Source: Streptomyces sp. Act143
GTDB taxonomy: Bacteria; Actinomycetota; Actinomycetes; Streptomycetales; Streptomycetaceae
Direction: 5' to 3'
Length of the DNA: 64,000 nt
Assembly (NCBI RefSeq): GCF_003143935.1
Contig: NZ_QFRX01000001.1
Location: 7,287,348 to 7,351,347, forward strand
Under the pieces are notes generated by a model. It did not search any database. It was given only the letters and a program-made list of their open reading frames with translations, and was not told the origin of the DNA. Positions 22,098 to 31,251 of the stretch are shown one piece after another; positions within the stretch are counted from its first letter, which is position 1; every line of letters starts with the position of its first letter. Both the position numbers and the translations under genes were made by a program.

Positions 22098-23234
22098 GTG
22101 GCCACGGACTACTACGCCGTTCTCGGCGTGCGCCGCGACGCGTCGCAGGATGAGATCAAGAAGGCGTTCCGTCGGCTCGCGCGCGAGCTGCACCCGGACG
22201 TCAACCCCGATCCGAAGACCCAGGAGCGGTTCAAGGAGATCAACGCCGCTTACGAGGTGCTGTCGGACCCGCAGAAGAAGCAGGTCTACGACCTCGGCGG
22301 CGACCCGCTCTCGCAGAGCGGCGGCGGTGGCGCCGGCGGCTTCGGCGCGGGCGGCTTCGGGAACTTCTCGGACATCATGGACGCCTTCTTCGGTACGGCG
22401 TCGCAGCGGGGTCCGCGGTCGCGTACGCGGCGGGGCCAGGACGCGATGATCCGGCTGGAGGTCGAGCTCGACGAGGCGGCCTTCGGCACCACGAAGGACA
22501 TCCAGGTCGACACCGCGATCGTCTGCTCCACCTGCAACGGTGAGGGCGCGGCGCCGGGCACCTCCGCCCAGACGTGTGACATGTGCCGGGGCCGTGGTGA
22601 GGTCTCGCAGGTCACCCGGTCCTTCCTGGGCCAGGTCATGACCTCGCGGCCCTGCCCGCAGTGCCAGGGCTTCGGGACCGTGGTCCCGACCCCGTGCCCG
22701 GAGTGCGCCGGTGACGGGCGGGTGCGGTCGCGTCGGACGCTGACCGTGAAGATCCCGGCCGGTGTCGACAACGGCACGCGCATCCAGCTCGCGGGCGAGG
22801 GCGAGGTCGGCCCCGGTGGCGGTCCCGCCGGTGACCTGTACGTCGAGATCCACGAGCTGCCGCACCCGATGTTCCAGCGGCGCGGCGACGACCTGCACTG
22901 CACGGTGACGATCCCGATGACGGCGGCGGCGCTCGGCACGAAGGTGCCGCTGGAGACGCTGGACGGCCTGGAGGAGGTCGACATCCGGCCGGGCACGCAG
23001 TCGGGGCAGTCGATTCCGCTGCACGGCCGGGGCGTCACCCACCTGCGTGGCGGCGGCCGGGGTGACCTCATCGTCCACGTCGAGGTCCAGACGCCGAACA
23101 AGCTGGACCCGGAGCAGGAGCGGTTGCTGCGCGAGCTGGCGAAGCTGCGGGGCGAGGAGCGGCCTCAGGGGCAGTTCCAGCCCGGGCAGCAGGGGCTGTT
23201 CTCGCGGTTGAAGGACGCGTTCAACGGGCGGTGA
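22098..23234 (+). CDS. dnaJ: Chaperone protein DnaJ (second type, HrcA-linked)
   Basis: A 378-residue J-protein that stimulates DnaK ATPase. The J domain carries HPD in ARELHPDVNPD, followed by a Gly/Phe-rich linker with GGAGGFGAGGFGNF. The four zinc motifs CSTCNGEG, CDMCRGRG, CPQCQGFG and CPECAGDG are complete, and the two C-terminal substrate domains follow. GTG 22098 abuts the hrcA stop, so translation is coupled. No dnaK or grpE is adjacent, which is normal for the hrcA-linked dnaJ copy of streptomycetes. Confidence 0.96.
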   Translation: MATDYYAVLGVRRDASQDEIKKAFRRLARELHPDVNPDPKTQERFKEINAAYEVLSDPQKKQVYDLGGDPLSQSGGGGAGGFGAGGFGNFSDIMDAFFGTASQRGPRSRTRRGQDAMIRLEVELDEAAFGTTKDIQVDTAIVCSTCNGEGAAPGTSAQTCDMCRGRGEVSQVTRSFLGQVMTSRPCPQCQGFGTVVPTPCPECAGDGRVRSRRTLTVKIPAGVDNGTRIQLAGEGEVGPGGGPAGDLYVEIHELPHPMFQRRGDDLHCTVTIPMTAAALGTKVPLETLDGLEEVDIRPGTQSGQSIPLHGRGVTHLRGGGRGDLIVHVEVQTPNKLDPEQERLLRELAKLRGEERPQGQFQPGQQGLFSRLKDAFNGR

Positions 23235-23331
23235 GTGGAGGGTGCGCGGAGGCGTTTTCGCCCCCGCCGCCCCTGCCCGTCCCCTCCCGTGGGCTGCCGC
23301 CCCCGGCCCCCCGCTGTCGGCCCTGAAGAGG

Positions 23332-23360
23332 CCTCGTCCTCAAGCGCCGGACGGGCTGAT
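23332..23360. repeat. Streptomyces-type intergenic repeat
   Basis: The word cctcaagcgccggacgggct and its flanks match a short element scattered between genes across Streptomyces chromosomes. It lies in the 214-bp gap between dnaJ and the nitronate monooxygenase gene. Nothing else recognisable was seen in that gap. Confidence 0.6.
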
Positions 23361-23448
23361 TCCCCGGCCGGCGCCGGGAGATGCCGTAGGCCTATGCCCG
23401 CGGAAGGGTGGATTCGGACTTGTTCGGAGGACGTGACAACATGCCGTC

Positions 23449-24537
23449 ATGTCCTCCGCGCTGACCGATCTCTTCCCCCATCCGATCGTGCAGGCCCCCA
23501 TGGCGGGCGGGGTCTCCGTCCCGCAACTGGCGGCGGCCGTGTCCGAGGCCGGGGGGCTCGGGTTCCTCGCCGCCGGGTACAAGACGGCCGACGGCATGTA
23601 CCAGGAGATCAAGCAGCTGCGCGGGCTCACCGGGCGGCCCTTCGGCGTCAATCTGTTCATGCCGCAGCCCGACAGCGCCGACGCCGCCGCCGTCGACGTC
23701 TACGCGCATCAGCTGGCCGGGGAAGCCGCCTGGTACGAGACCGAGCTCGGCGATCCGGAGAGCGGGCGGGACGACGGGTACGACGTGAAGGTCGCCGTCC
23801 TCCTCGACAACCCCGTCCCCGTCGTCTCCTTCCACTTCGGCGTGCCGAGCGGTGAGGTGCTGGAGGCGTTCCGGCGTGCCGGGACCTTCACCCTCGTCAC
23901 CGCGACCACCGCGGACGAGGCCCTCGCCGTGGAGCGGGCCGGGGCCGACGCGGTCATCGCGCAGGGCGTGGAGGCCGGCGGGCATCAGGGGACCCATCGG
24001 GACAGCCCCGAGAACGACGGTGCCGGGCTCGGGCTGCTCTCGCTCGTCGGGCAGATCCGCGAAACCGTCCGCATTCCCGTCGTCGCCGCCGGCGGCATCA
24101 TGCGCGGCAGCCAGATCGCCGCCGTCCTCGCCACCGGCGCCGCCGCCGCCCAGCTGGGCACCGCCTTCCTCGCCGCCCCCGAGTCCGGCGCCGCCGAGAT
24201 CCACAAGCAGGCGCTGACCAACCCGCTCTTCGTGCGGACGGAACTGACCCGGGCGTTCTCCGGCCGGCCGGCCCGCGGGCTCGTCAACCGGTTCATGCGC
24301 GAGCACGGCCCCTACGCCCCCGCCGCCTACCCGGAGATCCACCACCTCACCTCGCCGCTGCGCAAGGCCGCCGCCAAGGCCGGGGACGCGCAGGGCATGG
24401 CCCTGTGGGCGGGGCAGGGGCACCGGATGGCCCGTGCGCTGCCCGCCGGGCAGCTGGTGGAGGTGCTGGCCGCCGAACTCGCCGACGCCACGACAGCGTT
24501 GTCCGGATTCCGGACCTCCGGAGGTGACCTGCGATGA
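23449..24537 (+). CDS. Nitronate monooxygenase (2-nitropropane dioxygenase family)
   Basis: An FMN-dependent TIM-barrel enzyme of 362 residues that oxidises nitronates such as propionate 3-nitronate. The N-terminal QAPMAGGVSVPQLAAAVSEAG, the phosphate-binding VAAGGIMRG, the GVEAGGHQG loop with the family His, and the LGTAFL strand are present. The length is normal. The stop overlaps the rsmE start as ATGA (24534-24537), so the two are translationally coupled although functionally unrelated. Confidence 0.92.
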   Translation: MSSALTDLFPHPIVQAPMAGGVSVPQLAAAVSEAGGLGFLAAGYKTADGMYQEIKQLRGLTGRPFGVNLFMPQPDSADAAAVDVYAHQLAGEAAWYETELGDPESGRDDGYDVKVAVLLDNPVPVVSFHFGVPSGEVLEAFRRAGTFTLVTATTADEALAVERAGADAVIAQGVEAGGHQGTHRDSPENDGAGLGLLSLVGQIRETVRIPVVAAGGIMRGSQIAAVLATGAAAAQLGTAFLAAPESGAAEIHKQALTNPLFVRTELTRAFSGRPARGLVNRFMREHGPYAPAAYPEIHHLTSPLRKAAAKAGDAQGMALWAGQGHRMARALPAGQLVEVLAAELADATTALSGFRTSGGDLR

Positions 24538-25283
24538 CCGCTCCCGTCTTCGTCGTCGAACACTTCAACGCCGGTGGCGGCGGCCACTACGTCCTCGACG
24601 GGCCCGAGGGACGGCACGCCGTCTCCGTGAAGCGCCTCCAGGCCGGCGAGGACGTCATCCTCACGGACGGCGCCGGACGCTGGGCCGACTGTGTCGTGCT
24701 CGGCACCGAGGGCAAGGACCGGCTGATCGTCAAGATGGACGGCGTCACCGAGGAGCCGGTGGAGCAGCCCCGCATCACCGTCGTCCAGGCCCTCCCCAAG
24801 GGCGACCGCGGCGAACTCGCCGTCGAGACCATGACCGAGGTCGGCGTCGACGCCGTCGTGCCCTGGCAGGCGGCCCGCTGCATCACCCAATGGAGGGGCG
24901 ACCGGGGGCTGAAGGCGCTCGGCAAGTGGCGGTCCACCGCCCGCGAGGCCGGCAAGCAGTCCCGGCGCGTCCGCTTCCCCGAGGTCGCCGACCTGGCGAC
25001 GACCAAGCAGGTCGCCGCGCTGCTCGCGCGCGCCGACTTCGCCGCCGTGCTCCACTCCGACTTCGAGCACGGCAGCCAGGCACTCGCCACCGCCGAACTC
25101 CCCGACGAGGGCGAGATCGTGCTCGTCGTCGGCCCCGAAGGAGGCGTCGCCAAGGACGAGTTGGCGCTCTTCGAGGAGGCGGGTGCGAAGACGTACGTGC
25201 TGGGTCCTACCGTGTTGCGTACATCGACCGCCGGGACGGCGGCCACGGCCCTGCTCCTCGGCCGCACCGGCCGCTGGTCCTGA
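24534..25283 (+). CDS. rsmE: 16S rRNA (uracil-1498-N3)-methyltransferase RsmE
   Basis: A SPOUT-class methyltransferase of 249 residues that modifies U1498 in 16S rRNA. The N-terminal PUA-like domain has VLDGPEGRHAVSVKRLQAGE. The knotted C-terminal domain shows the SAM-binding VVGPEGGVAKDEL and LGPTVLRTSTAGTAATALLL. It begins on the overlap with the upstream nitronate monooxygenase and is followed by the VOC gene 22 bp later. In many actinobacteria rsmE follows dnaJ, as here. Confidence 0.96.
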   Translation: MTAPVFVVEHFNAGGGGHYVLDGPEGRHAVSVKRLQAGEDVILTDGAGRWADCVVLGTEGKDRLIVKMDGVTEEPVEQPRITVVQALPKGDRGELAVETMTEVGVDAVVPWQAARCITQWRGDRGLKALGKWRSTAREAGKQSRRVRFPEVADLATTKQVAALLARADFAAVLHSDFEHGSQALATAELPDEGEIVLVVGPEGGVAKDELALFEEAGAKTYVLGPTVLRTSTAGTAATALLLGRTGRWS

Positions 25284-25305
25284 CCGATCCTCCGGGGGAA
25301 ACACC

Positions 25306-25698
25306 GTGGAACTCGCCCAAGTCCGGCTGCTCGTCACCGACTTCGCCGCCTGCTACCGCTTCTACGCCGAAGTCCTGGGCCTGAAGCCGCAGTCCGGGGC
25401 TACCGAGGGGCCGTACGAGAAGTTCAGCCCCGCCACCGGGTCGGCGGGCATCGCGCTCCAGGACCGGGCCATGATGGCCGGAATCCTGGACGAGCTGGGC
25501 GAGGCGGCCAACGGACACCGGTCGCTGGTCGTGCTGCGCGTCGACGACCTGGCCGAGTACTGCGAGCAGATCACCTCCCGGGGCGCGGTGCTGCTGCACG
25601 GACCCGCCCCGATGACCGACCGGATGCGGGTCGCCCACCTCAAGGACCCGGAGGGGAACCTGGTGGAACTCCAGGAGTGGCTGCTGCTGCGCGCTTGA
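25306..25698 (+). CDS. VOC (glyoxalase/bleomycin-resistance fold) protein
   Basis: A single-domain vicinal-oxygen-chelate protein of 130 residues. GTG 25306 starts MELAQVRLLVTDFAACYRFY, a typical first beta-alpha unit; the second half shows VLRVDDLAEYCEQITSRGAV, HLKDPEGNLVELQEW and the metal-ligand Glu near the end. The longer frame from 25183 is only rsmE read in another frame. It probably acts as a dimer; no substrate can be assigned. Its last 59 bp overlap the 3' end of the convergent gene on the other strand. Confidence 0.85.
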   Translation: MELAQVRLLVTDFAACYRFYAEVLGLKPQSGATEGPYEKFSPATGSAGIALQDRAMMAGILDELGEAANGHRSLVVLRVDDLAEYCEQITSRGAVLLHGPAPMTDRMRVAHLKDPEGNLVELQEWLLLRA

Positions 25699-26059
25699 GG
25701 TCCACGGCCGCGGCGACCGCGGGGAAGAGGTCCCAGCCGTCCAGCTCCCCGCCGTCCGGCAACGTCCCGCGGCGCAGGGCCTCGTCGAGCAGGGCGCGTA
25801 CGACGGCCGGCTCGCGCAGGTTGATCAGGTTGCCCCGGCCGTCGCCCGCGCAGCCCTGGAACCAGGGATGCCCCTCGGAGACGTACCGGCCCGTACCCGG
25901 GCCGCCCGCCCGGAAGACGATCCGGGTCCGGCGGCCGGCGCGGTGCAGGGTGACGGTGTCGCGCCAGACGCCGTCGCGGCCCTTCTTCTGGCGGTAGCTC
26001 CAGAGGTAGGTCGTGGTCGCGTCGACGACGAGGCGTCGCAGGCGGTGGTTGTCGCGCAC
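25640..26059 (-). CDS. Conserved hypothetical protein
   Basis: A basic protein of 139 residues beginning MRDNHRLRRLVVDATTTYLW. Coherent blocks include RVRW-like VWRDTVTLHRAGRRTRIVF, HPWFQGCAGDGRGNLINLRE and LPDGGELDGWDLFPAVAAAVD. There is no signal peptide or membrane segment, and I do not recognise a family. High third-position GC supports coding. The last 59 bp are antisense to the end of the VOC gene; the Pro/Ala-rich tail (about the last 18 residues) may simply be read-through. It is divergent from the lipoprotein gene with a 97-bp gap. Confidence 0.72.
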   Translation of the reverse strand: MRDNHRLRRLVVDATTTYLWSYRQKKGRDGVWRDTVTLHRAGRRTRIVFRAGGPGTGRYVSEGHPWFQGCAGDGRGNLINLREPAVVRALLDEALRRGTLPDGGELDGWDLFPAVAAAVDLKRAAAATPGVPPGSPPGP

Positions 26060-26156
26060 GATGTCGGGCCCTCCGGTGATCGGATGTCACTCGATTGTGG
26101 CCGAGTGTCCGTATGCGCTCTACCGCGTCGGGCGGGACAGTGGGAAGCTGCCCTCC

Positions 26157-26681
26157 ATGGGGGCATTGAGGAGGATTTGGCGGCACCGGGGCCGGCGGGT
26201 CGGTGCCGTGGCCGTGTTCGTCGCCGTGACCGTCGGCGGAGCCGTCGCCTGTGATCCGGCCGGGCTGAACTCCGCGTCCGTGGCGTACACCACCGACCAG
26301 ACCGTCACCAAGGAGCTGGAGCGGCAGCACGCGAACGTGCAGTGGCTGACCTGCCAGGCCTCCTACGGAGACCGCTCCACGCCCACCGCGACCGAGAACG
26401 CCGTCGCCGAGGTGCACTGCACCGGAGAGACCAGCGACGGCAAGGACATCAAGGTCGACGGGAAGGTCACCCGGGTGGTCAACGGGCAGTGCGTGCGGGG
26501 GGAGTTGACGGCCAAGATCGACGGCAAGCAGTGGTTCCAGGTCAACGGGCTGGGCAACTGCAACGCCGCGCCCGAGCCCACGAACGGCAACGGCCAGCCC
26601 GGTGCCACGGTCACGGTCACCGTCACCGAGACCGTGTGGTGCGACAAGTACCCGGACTGCCGCCCGGTGCAAGGCAAATGA
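26157..26681 (+). CDS. Putative secreted lipoprotein
   Basis: A 174-residue protein with a basic N-terminus (MGALRRIWRHRGRRVG), a hydrophobic stretch and a lipobox-like GGAVAC at the end of the signal (Cys at about residue 32). The mature part contains further cysteines (LTCQASYG, EVHCTG, GQCVRG, GNCNAAPEP, VWCDKYPDC) that could form disulfides, and a Thr/Val-rich tail. No known domain is recognised. The ATG at 26157 is used because the upstream extension to 26013 lacks signal-peptide logic. It is 15 bp ahead of the tricorn protease gene and probably co-transcribed with it. Confidence 0.75.
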   Translation: MGALRRIWRHRGRRVGAVAVFVAVTVGGAVACDPAGLNSASVAYTTDQTVTKELERQHANVQWLTCQASYGDRSTPTATENAVAEVHCTGETSDGKDIKVDGKVTRVVNGQCVRGELTAKIDGKQWFQVNGLGNCNAAPEPTNGNGQPGATVTVTVTETVWCDKYPDCRPVQGK

Positions 26682-26696
26682 CCTTAAGGTGATCGG

Positions 26697-29600
26697 GTGA
26701 CCCAGCCCGTGACGCCGCCCGCGTATCTCCGATACCCGCATCTGCACGGCGACTTGGTCGCCTTCACCGCCGAGGACGACGTGTGGATCGCGCCTTGCGA
26801 CGGCGGCCGGGCCTGGCGGGTCAGCAGCGACAACGTGCCGGTCTCCACGCCCCGCATCTCGCCGGACGGCAGCACCGTCGCCTGGACCTCCACGCGGGAC
26901 GGGGCACCCGAGGTGCACATCGCCCCGGTCGCCGGCGGCCCGGCGAAACGCCTGACCCACTGGGGGAGTTGGCGCACCCAGGTGCGCGGCTGGACCCCCG
27001 ACGGCCAGGTCCTCGCCATCACCACCCACGGCCAGGCCAGCCTGCGCCGCTCCTGGGCGCACACGGTCCCGCTCGACGGCGGACCGTCCACCGTCCTGCC
27101 GTACGGCCCGGTCGGCGCGGTCGCCCAGGGGCCGTCCACCGTCCTGCTGTCGGCGCCCATGGGGCGGGAGGCGGCCTGGTGGAAGCGGTACCGGGGCGGT
27201 ACGGCGGGCAAGCTGTGGATCGACCGGGACGTCCGCGACGGGGAAGGCGCCGGGGAGTTCGTACGGCTGCATGAAGAGCTGGACGGGAACATCGAGTTCC
27301 CGGTGTGGGCGGGGGAGCGGATCGCCTTCCTCTCCGACCACGAAGGCGTCGGGGCCCTCTACTCGTCCCTCGCCGACGGCTCCGATCTGCGCCGGCACAC
27401 CCCGCTCGACGGCTTCTACGCCCGGCACGCGGCCGGGGACGGCACCCGGGTCGTCTACGCCTCCGCCGGTGAGCTGTGGGTCCTCGACGACCTCGACGGT
27501 GCCGAGCCGCGCCGCCTCGACATCCGGCTCGGCGGCTCCCGCGCCGACCTCCAGCCGTACACCCTGAACGCCGCCCGCTGGGTCGAGTCGGCGTCCCCCG
27601 ACCACACCGCGCGCGGCAGCGCCGTCTGCGTCCGCGGTGCCGTGCACTGGGTCACCCACCGCTCCGGCCCGGCCCGCGCGCTGGCCGCCGAGCCCGGCGT
27701 ACGGTCCCGGCTGCCGCAGGCCTTCCGCGCCGACGGCGAGGAGTGGGTGGTGTGGGTGACGGACGCCGAGGGCGACGACGCCCTGGAGTTCGCGCCCGCC
27801 ACCGGGCTCGCCCCGGGAGCCACCCCGCGCCGGCTCGCCGCCGGGCAGCTCGGCCGGGTCCTCGACCTGGCCATGGCACCCGACGGCAGCCGGGCCGCGG
27901 TCGCCTCGCACGACGGGCGCGTCCTCCTCGTCGAACGCGAGACCGGCGAGGTCCGCGAGCTCGACCGCAGCGCGGACGGCGATGTCTCCGGGCTGGTCTT
28001 CTCGCCCGACTCGGCCTGGCTCGCCTGGTCCCACCCCGGCCCGCGCCCGCTCAGCCAGCTCCGCCTCGCCAACACCACCGACCTGTCGGTCACCGAGGCC
28101 ACCCCGCTGCGCTTCCAGGACTACGACCCCGCCTTCACCCTCGACGGCAAACACCTGGCGTTCCTCTCCACCCGCTCCTTCGACCCGGTCTACGACGAGC
28201 ACGTCTTCGACCTGGCCTTCGTGGAAGGCGCCCGCCCGCACCTCATCACCCTCGCCGCCACCACCCCGTCCCCCTTCGGACCGCAGCGGCACGGCCGTCC
28301 CTTCGACGCGCCCGACAAGGACGAGACCCCCGACAGCGAGGGCGCCCCCGCCACCCGGATCGACCTCGAAGGTCTCGCCGACCGGATCGTGCCCTTCCCG
28401 GTGGAGGCCGCCCGCTACTCCGACCTGCGCGCGGCCAAGGACGGTGTGCTGTGGCTGCGGCACCCGGTGCGCGGGGTGCTGGGCGCCTCCCGGGCCACAC
28501 CCGAGGCCCCCGACCCCAAGACCGAGCTGGAGCGCTTCGACCTCGTCCAGCAGCGCGTGGAGCATCTGGCCGCCGACGTCGACCACTTCGCCGTCAGCGG
28601 TGACGGGAAGCGGGTGCTGCTGGGCACCGACGGCCGCCTGAAGGTCGTACCGAGCGACCGGCGGGCCTCCAACGACGACGACAGCGACACCAACATCACC
28701 GTCGACCTCACCCGCGTCCGCCAGACCATCGACCCGGCCGCCGAGTGGCGGCAGATGTACGACGAGACCGGCCGCATCATGCGCGACCACTTCTGGCGCC
28801 CGGACCTCGGCGGCACCGACTGGGACGGCGTCCTCGACCGCTACCGTCCCGTCCTGGACCGCGTCGCCACCCACGACGACCTCGTCGACCTCCTCTGGGA
28901 GGTCCAGGGCGAACTGGGCACCTCGCACGCCTACGTCGTGCCGCGCGGCGGCTACGGCAGCGGCGCCCGGCAGGGCCTGCTCGGTGCCGACATCTCCCGC
29001 CACCCGGACGGCAGTTGGCGCATCGACCGCGTCCTGCCCTCGGAGACCTCCGACCCCGACGCCCGCTCCCCGCTCGCCGCCCCCGGCGTCGCGGTCCGCG
29101 CCGGGGACGCGATCGTCGCGGTCGCGGGCCGGGCCGTCGACCCGGTGACCGGGCCGGGCCCGCTGCTCGTCGGTACGGCGGGCAAGGCGATCGAGCTGAC
29201 CATCTCCCCGTCCGGCGGCGGTGAGGTGCGGCACGCCGTCGTCGTCCCGGTCGCCAACGAGGAGCCGCTGCGCTACCACGCCTGGGTCACCGACCGCCGC
29301 GCCTACGTCCACGAGCGCTCCGGCGGCCGGCTCGGCTATCTCCACGTCCCCGACATGCAGGCCCCCGGCTGGGCCCAGATCCACCGCGACCTGCGCGTCG
29401 AGGTGGCCCGCGAGGGGCTCGTCGTCGACGTCCGCGAGAACCGCGGCGGCCACACCTCCCAGCTGGTGGTGGAGAAGCTCGCCCGCCGGATCGTCGGCTG
29501 GGCCAGCCCGCGCGGCATGCGCCCCTACAGCTACCCGCAGGACGCCCCGCGCGGCCCCGTCGTGGCCGTCGCCAACGAGTTCTCCGGCTCCGACGGCGAC

Positions 29601-29912
29601 ATCGTCAACGCGGCCATCAAGGCCCTCGGCATCGGCCCGGTCGTCGGCACCCGGACCTGGGGCGGCGTGATCGGCATCGACAGCCGCTACCACCTCGTCG
29701 ACGACACGCTCGTCACCCAGCCCAAGTACGCCTTCTGGCTGGAGGGTTACGAGTGGGGCGTGGAGAACCACGGCGTAGACCCGGACGTCGAGGTCGTGCA
29801 GCGGCCGCAGGACCACGCGGCGGGGCGCGACGTCCAACTGGACGAGGCGATCAGGCTCGCGCTGGAGGCGCTGGAGACGACTCCGGCGAAGGTCCCGCCG
29901 TCGCTCCCCTGA
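26697..29912 (+). CDS. Tricorn-type S41 serine protease
   Basis: A 1071-residue cytosolic peptidase of the tricorn family, which trims oligopeptides released by the proteasome. The N-terminal half consists of two beta-propellers with repeated WD40/TolB-like blades (for example TPRISPDGSTVAWTSTRDG). Then come the mixed helical/PDZ part (about 760-850) and the C-terminal S41 core. Catalytic residues fall at almost the same numbers as in Thermoplasma tricorn: Ser743-His744 (TSHAY), Ser965-Asp966 (FSGSDGD) and Glu1023 (GVENHGVDPD). GTG 26697 is used. Streptomycetes have proteasomes, which fits this job. Confidence 0.95.
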   Translation: MTQPVTPPAYLRYPHLHGDLVAFTAEDDVWIAPCDGGRAWRVSSDNVPVSTPRISPDGSTVAWTSTRDGAPEVHIAPVAGGPAKRLTHWGSWRTQVRGWTPDGQVLAITTHGQASLRRSWAHTVPLDGGPSTVLPYGPVGAVAQGPSTVLLSAPMGREAAWWKRYRGGTAGKLWIDRDVRDGEGAGEFVRLHEELDGNIEFPVWAGERIAFLSDHEGVGALYSSLADGSDLRRHTPLDGFYARHAAGDGTRVVYASAGELWVLDDLDGAEPRRLDIRLGGSRADLQPYTLNAARWVESASPDHTARGSAVCVRGAVHWVTHRSGPARALAAEPGVRSRLPQAFRADGEEWVVWVTDAEGDDALEFAPATGLAPGATPRRLAAGQLGRVLDLAMAPDGSRAAVASHDGRVLLVERETGEVRELDRSADGDVSGLVFSPDSAWLAWSHPGPRPLSQLRLANTTDLSVTEATPLRFQDYDPAFTLDGKHLAFLSTRSFDPVYDEHVFDLAFVEGARPHLITLAATTPSPFGPQRHGRPFDAPDKDETPDSEGAPATRIDLEGLADRIVPFPVEAARYSDLRAAKDGVLWLRHPVRGVLGASRATPEAPDPKTELERFDLVQQRVEHLAADVDHFAVSGDGKRVLLGTDGRLKVVPSDRRASNDDDSDTNITVDLTRVRQTIDPAAEWRQMYDETGRIMRDHFWRPDLGGTDWDGVLDRYRPVLDRVATHDDLVDLLWEVQGELGTSHAYVVPRGGYGSGARQGLLGADISRHPDGSWRIDRVLPSETSDPDARSPLAAPGVAVRAGDAIVAVAGRAVDPVTGPGPLLVGTAGKAIELTISPSGGGEVRHAVVVPVANEEPLRYHAWVTDRRAYVHERSGGRLGYLHVPDMQAPGWAQIHRDLRVEVAREGLVVDVRENRGGHTSQLVVEKLARRIVGWASPRGMRPYSYPQDAPRGPVVAVANEFSGSDGDIVNAAIKALGIGPVVGTRTWGGVIGIDSRYHLVDDTLVTQPKYAFWLEGYEWGVENHGVDPDVEVVQRPQDHAAGRDVQLDEAIRLALEALETTPAKVPPSLP

Positions 29913-29965
29913 CCTGATCGATACGATGCCCCGGAGACTTCGGACGACAGGGCGAGAGGACGCAC

Positions 29966-30319
29966 ATGCCAGGGGAGCCGCAGGCGGACTGCCTGTTCTG
30001 CAAGATCGTCGAGGGTCACATCCCGGCCACGATCGTCCGCCAGACCGACACCACCGTCGCCTTCCGGGACATCAACCCCCAGGCGCCGACGCACGTCCTG
30101 ATCATCCCCAAGGTCCACTACAAGGACGCCGCCGCCCTCGCCGCCGCGGAGCCCGCCGTCGCCGCCGACGTGCTGCGCGAGGCGCAGGCCGTCGCCGACG
30201 AGGAGAAGGTCGAGAGCTACCGCATCGTCTTCAACACGGGCACCGGCGCCGGCCAGACCGTCTGGCACGCGCACGCGCACGTCCTCGGTGGGCGCGGCCT
30301 CGAGTGGCCCCCCGGGTAA
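29966..30319 (+). CDS. HIT family nucleotide-binding protein
   Basis: A histidine-triad protein of 117 residues, HINT branch: nucleoside phosphoramidase or nucleotidyl hydrolase. The N-terminal CLFCKIVEGHIPATIV, the DINPQAPTHVLIIPKVH strand and the triad WHAHAHVLGG are all present. The length is normal. It starts 54 bp after the tricorn gene and ends 6 bp before the RNase Z-like gene, suggesting one transcription unit with the latter. Confidence 0.95.
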   Translation: MPGEPQADCLFCKIVEGHIPATIVRQTDTTVAFRDINPQAPTHVLIIPKVHYKDAAALAAAEPAVAADVLREAQAVADEEKVESYRIVFNTGTGAGQTVWHAHAHVLGGRGLEWPPG

Positions 30320-30325
30320 GCCACC

Positions 30326-31231
30326 GTGTCCGTACGTGAACTGGTGGTCCTCGGCACCGCCAGCCAGGTCCCGACCCGGCACCGCAACCACAACGGCTAC
30401 CTGCTGCGCTGGGACGGCGAGGGCATCCTCTTCGACCCGGGCGAGGGCACCCAGCGCCAGATGCTGCGCGCCGGGGTCGCCGCGCACGACCTGAACCGGA
30501 TCTGCGTCACGCACTTCCACGGCGACCACTCGCTGGGCCTCGCGGGCGTCATCCAGCGCATCAACCTCGACCGCGTGCCGCACGAGATCACCGCCCACTA
30601 TCCGAAGTCCGGCCAGCGCTTCTTCGACCGGCTGCGGTACGCGACGGCGTACCGGGAGACCGTCGAGATCACGCAGGCACCGGTGAGCGAGGACGGGGTG
30701 CTGGGCGGGTCCGCCTCCTACGCGCTGGAGGCCCGCAAGCTGTCCCACCCCGTCGAGTCGTACGGCTACCGCCTCGTCGAACCCGACGGCCGCCGCATGC
30801 TGCCCGACCGTCTCGCGGTGCACGGCATCAAGGGCCCGGACGTCGGCCGCATCCAGCGCGAGGGCGCGGTCGGCGGGGTGACGCTGGCGGACGTCAGCGA
30901 GGTGCGCCGCGGGCAGCGGTTCGCGTTCGTCATGGACACCCGGCTGTGCGACGGCGTGTACGCGCTCGCCGACGGCTGCGACCTGCTCGTCATCGAGTCG
31001 ACGTTCCTGGACGAGGACACGGACCTCGCCGTGGAGCACGGTCATCTCACCGCGGGCCAGGCGGCGAGGGTCGCCCGGGAGGCCGGCGTACGGCATCTCG
31101 TGCTCACCCACTTCAGCCAGCGCTACAGCGAGCCGGACGAGTTCGAACGGCAGGCGCGGGCGGCCGGGTTCGACGGCGAGCTGACGGTGGCGCACGACCT
31201 GCTGCGGGTGCCGGTTCCGAAACGGCGGTAG
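30326..31231 (+). CDS. rnz: Ribonuclease Z-like MBL-fold hydrolase
   Basis: A 301-residue protein with the tRNase Z signature. The N-terminal LVVLGTASQVPTRHRNHNGY, the zinc motif His63-x-His65-x-Asp67-His68 (THFHGDHSLGL), RKLSHPVESYGYR, FVMDTRLCDG, ESTFLDEDTDLA and the final LTHFSQRY are present in the right order. It would cut the 3' trailer of tRNA precursors. GTG 30326 is 6 bp after the HIT stop. In organisms with encoded CCA the enzyme may act mainly on other RNAs; that is family knowledge. Confidence 0.9.
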   Translation: MSVRELVVLGTASQVPTRHRNHNGYLLRWDGEGILFDPGEGTQRQMLRAGVAAHDLNRICVTHFHGDHSLGLAGVIQRINLDRVPHEITAHYPKSGQRFFDRLRYATAYRETVEITQAPVSEDGVLGGSASYALEARKLSHPVESYGYRLVEPDGRRMLPDRLAVHGIKGPDVGRIQREGAVGGVTLADVSEVRRGQRFAFVMDTRLCDGVYALADGCDLLVIESTFLDEDTDLAVEHGHLTAGQAARVAREAGVRHLVLTHFSQRYSEPDEFERQARAAGFDGELTVAHDLLRVPVPKRR

Positions 31232-31251
31232 AACGGCCGTACGATGCTTTG

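Noticed and set aside
25362..29837. A 1491-codon reverse-strand open frame opposite the tricorn gene
   Set aside because: It mirrors the codon bias of the forward gene; the forward protein has all catalytic motifs and the reverse frame has none.
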